Source of the DNA: Bacillota bacterium
Lineage (GTDB): Bacteria > Bacillota > Clostridia > Christensenellales > UMGS416
Length of the DNA: 13,847 bases
Assembly (NCBI GenBank): GCA_023422005.1
Contig: JAEZSC010000097.1
Span: forward strand, 1-13,847
Reading direction: 5' to 3'
Positions 12,836-13,847 of the stretch are shown here, one piece after another. The notes beneath the pieces are model-generated. The model was given only the letters and a program-made list of their open reading frames with translations, was not told the DNA's origin and searched no databases. The position numbers and the translations under genes are program-made. The number at the start of each line of letters is the position of its first letter. Position 1 is the stretch's first letter.

Positions 12836-13847
12836 ATGAGCAAGCTGTTCCGTCGGGAGGGCGTGTTCATAGAGGGCATGGGCCGCGAGGTCGTGTGCCT
12901 GTTCATCGCCGTGGCGTTCATTGGTCTGTCTCAGGGTTTTTCCGAAAGCATCTGGACCAACTTCTACAGCCTGATCGGCATGGATATGAGCCAGCGCACG
13001 GTGCTGGAGCCCATCCGTGAGCTGCCGGGCCTGTTGATGATGTTCATCATCGCAGCATTGAGCTTTTTGACCATCGGGCGCATGGGTGCGCTGGCCATGG
13101 CTGTGCGCGGAGTGGGCATGTTGCTGGTGGGCCTGCTGACCACAGGCTTTGCGCCGGCCTTTGTGGCCTACATGGTCGTCGTGAGCCTGGGCGACCACAT
13201 CTTCATGCCGCTGCGCAACAGCATCGGCATCACCGTGGCCAACCATGGCTATGAGGGCCGGGTCATCGGGTTCATGGATGCCACGTCCACAATCATGTAT
13301 ATGCTGCCCAGCCTGTTCATACTGTTCTTCTTCAATGGAAACGAGCTCAGAGATTATCAGATCTTCTTCATCCTGGCAGCGGTCATGGCAGCTTTCGGCG
13401 GCGCTTCTCTGTTTCTGATGCGCACCCGCAAGGCCGAAAACCTTTCCCGCCCCAGGCTGGTGTTCAAGAAGAAGTTCACACTGTACTATCTGATCAGTTT
13501 CATCAGTGGCCTGCGCAAGCAGATCTATTTGGTATTCGCGCCGTGGCTGCTGGTCAAGGTGTTCCAGCAGCCGGTGCAAACGATGACGCTTCTGGCAGTC
13601 ATCGGCGGTGCTACGGTGTTCTTCTTCAACCCTTTCATGGGCCATCTGATCGACCGCTACGGCGAGCGCAAGCTGCTGGTGGGCGGTGGCGTCATCGCGA
13701 CAGCCATCTATGTGGCGTATGCGTTCCTCTCCACGATGCCCGTCACCGATTCGCTGGTCGTGTTCCTGCTGCTGGCGCTCAACTATGTGGACCGGCTGAC
13801 CCAGTCCACGCTGATGGGCCGCGACATCTTCGTCAAGCACACCGCCG
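12836..13847 (+). CDS. MFS transporter, N-terminal part (continues past right edge)
   Basis: Starting at ATG 12836 the frame stays open to the window end, giving 337 residues. AGGAGGAG (12821-12828) inside the end of prfC is its ribosome binding site, and the start is one base after the prfC stop, so the genes form an operon. Hydrophobic segments begin at about 20 and recur, roughly nine in the visible part. A basic linker (about 195-213, RTRKAENLSRPR then KKK) separates the two six-helix halves. The second half has the MFS motif A variant GHLIDRYGERK (269-279), between its second and third helices. Substrate is unknown; drug or metabolite export is common in this family but unproven here. 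The cut end is the window edge, not a truncation. Confidence 0.85.
   Translation, partial: MSKLFRREGVFIEGMGREVVCLFIAVAFIGLSQGFSESIWTNFYSLIGMDMSQRTVLEPIRELPGLLMMFIIAALSFLTIGRMGALAMAVRGVGMLLVGLLTTGFAPAFVAYMVVVSLGDHIFMPLRNSIGITVANHGYEGRVIGFMDATSTIMYMLPSLFILFFFNGNELRDYQIFFILAAVMAAFGGASLFLMRTRKAENLSRPRLVFKKKFTLYYLISFISGLRKQIYLVFAPWLLVKVFQQPVQTMTLLAVIGGATVFFFNPFMGHLIDRYGERKLLVGGGVIATAIYVAYAFLSTMPVTDSLVVFLLLALNYVDRLTQSTLMGRDIFVKHTA

Noticed and set aside
12779..13840. Minus-strand open frame of 353 codons at the right end
   Set aside because: It is His/Gln/Ala-rich with no domain and overlaps the convincing MFS transporter, which has a proper ribosome binding site and membrane helices.
1..13847. 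CRISPR array, insertion sequence, prophage or biosynthetic cluster
   Set aside because: There are no regularly spaced direct repeats, no transposase, integrase or phage structural genes, and no cluster of biosynthetic enzymes.

Overview
The window looks like chromosomal DNA from a high-GC member of the Firmicutes (Clostridia-like). The reasons are the zapA-mutS2 order, the MutS2-Smr protein, strong GGAGG-type ribosome binding sites, a short SRP RNA, and many genes close to 65-70% GC. No finer taxonomic placement is justified from the sequence alone. Apart from one AT-rich gene, most of the window is ordinary housekeeping and carbohydrate DNA.

Layout from left to right. Positions 1-236 hold the 3' end of zapA (cell division), closed by a strong terminator. 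mutS2 (345-2699) follows and converges on a minus-strand alpha/beta hydrolase (2751-3623), with a shared 11-bp terminator hairpin between them. Divergent from the hydrolase is a probable two-gene operon: a DUF523/TudS-like iron-sulfur protein (3773-4207) and xylulokinase xylB (4234-5787), ended by a 16-bp hairpin. A strikingly AT-rich gene for a membrane protein of unknown function (5899-6597) comes next. It is followed by a TIM-barrel sugar isomerase/epimerase (6661-7533) whose start region carries an extended -10 and a perfect 12-bp palindrome resembling GntR/FadR-type operators. A minus-strand lipoprotein (7587-8219) converges on it across a bidirectional terminator.

Positions 8241-9240 contain no protein gene that I trust apart from a 13-codon leader ORF. 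The stretch holds the SRP RNA gene (ffs, signature near 8440-8462) with its own promoter, two stable hairpins, a hairpin-rich tract, a copy of a widespread intergenic repeat (8921-8948), and then an attenuator-like leader. That leader has a good promoter, the 13-codon ORF with a strong ribosome binding site, and two consecutive intrinsic terminators. It lies directly upstream of an APH/choline-kinase-fold phosphotransferase (9241-10221). A CPBP-family membrane protease homologue (10373-11140) follows, preceded by a 14-bp perfect inverted repeat and a second terminator-like hairpin. The window ends with prfC (release factor 3, 11212-12834), followed one base later by the start of an MFS transporter that runs off the right edge.

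Functional links: xylB and the isomerase/epimerase suggest use of pentoses or related sugars. zapA, mutS2, ffs and prfC are core cell functions. The parts most worth a second look are the AT-rich orphan membrane gene, the leader-peptide/tandem-terminator arrangement before the phosphotransferase, and the palindromes before the isomerase and the CPBP gene. I did not find a clear multi-gene novel system such as a defence island, biosynthetic cluster or CRISPR array.
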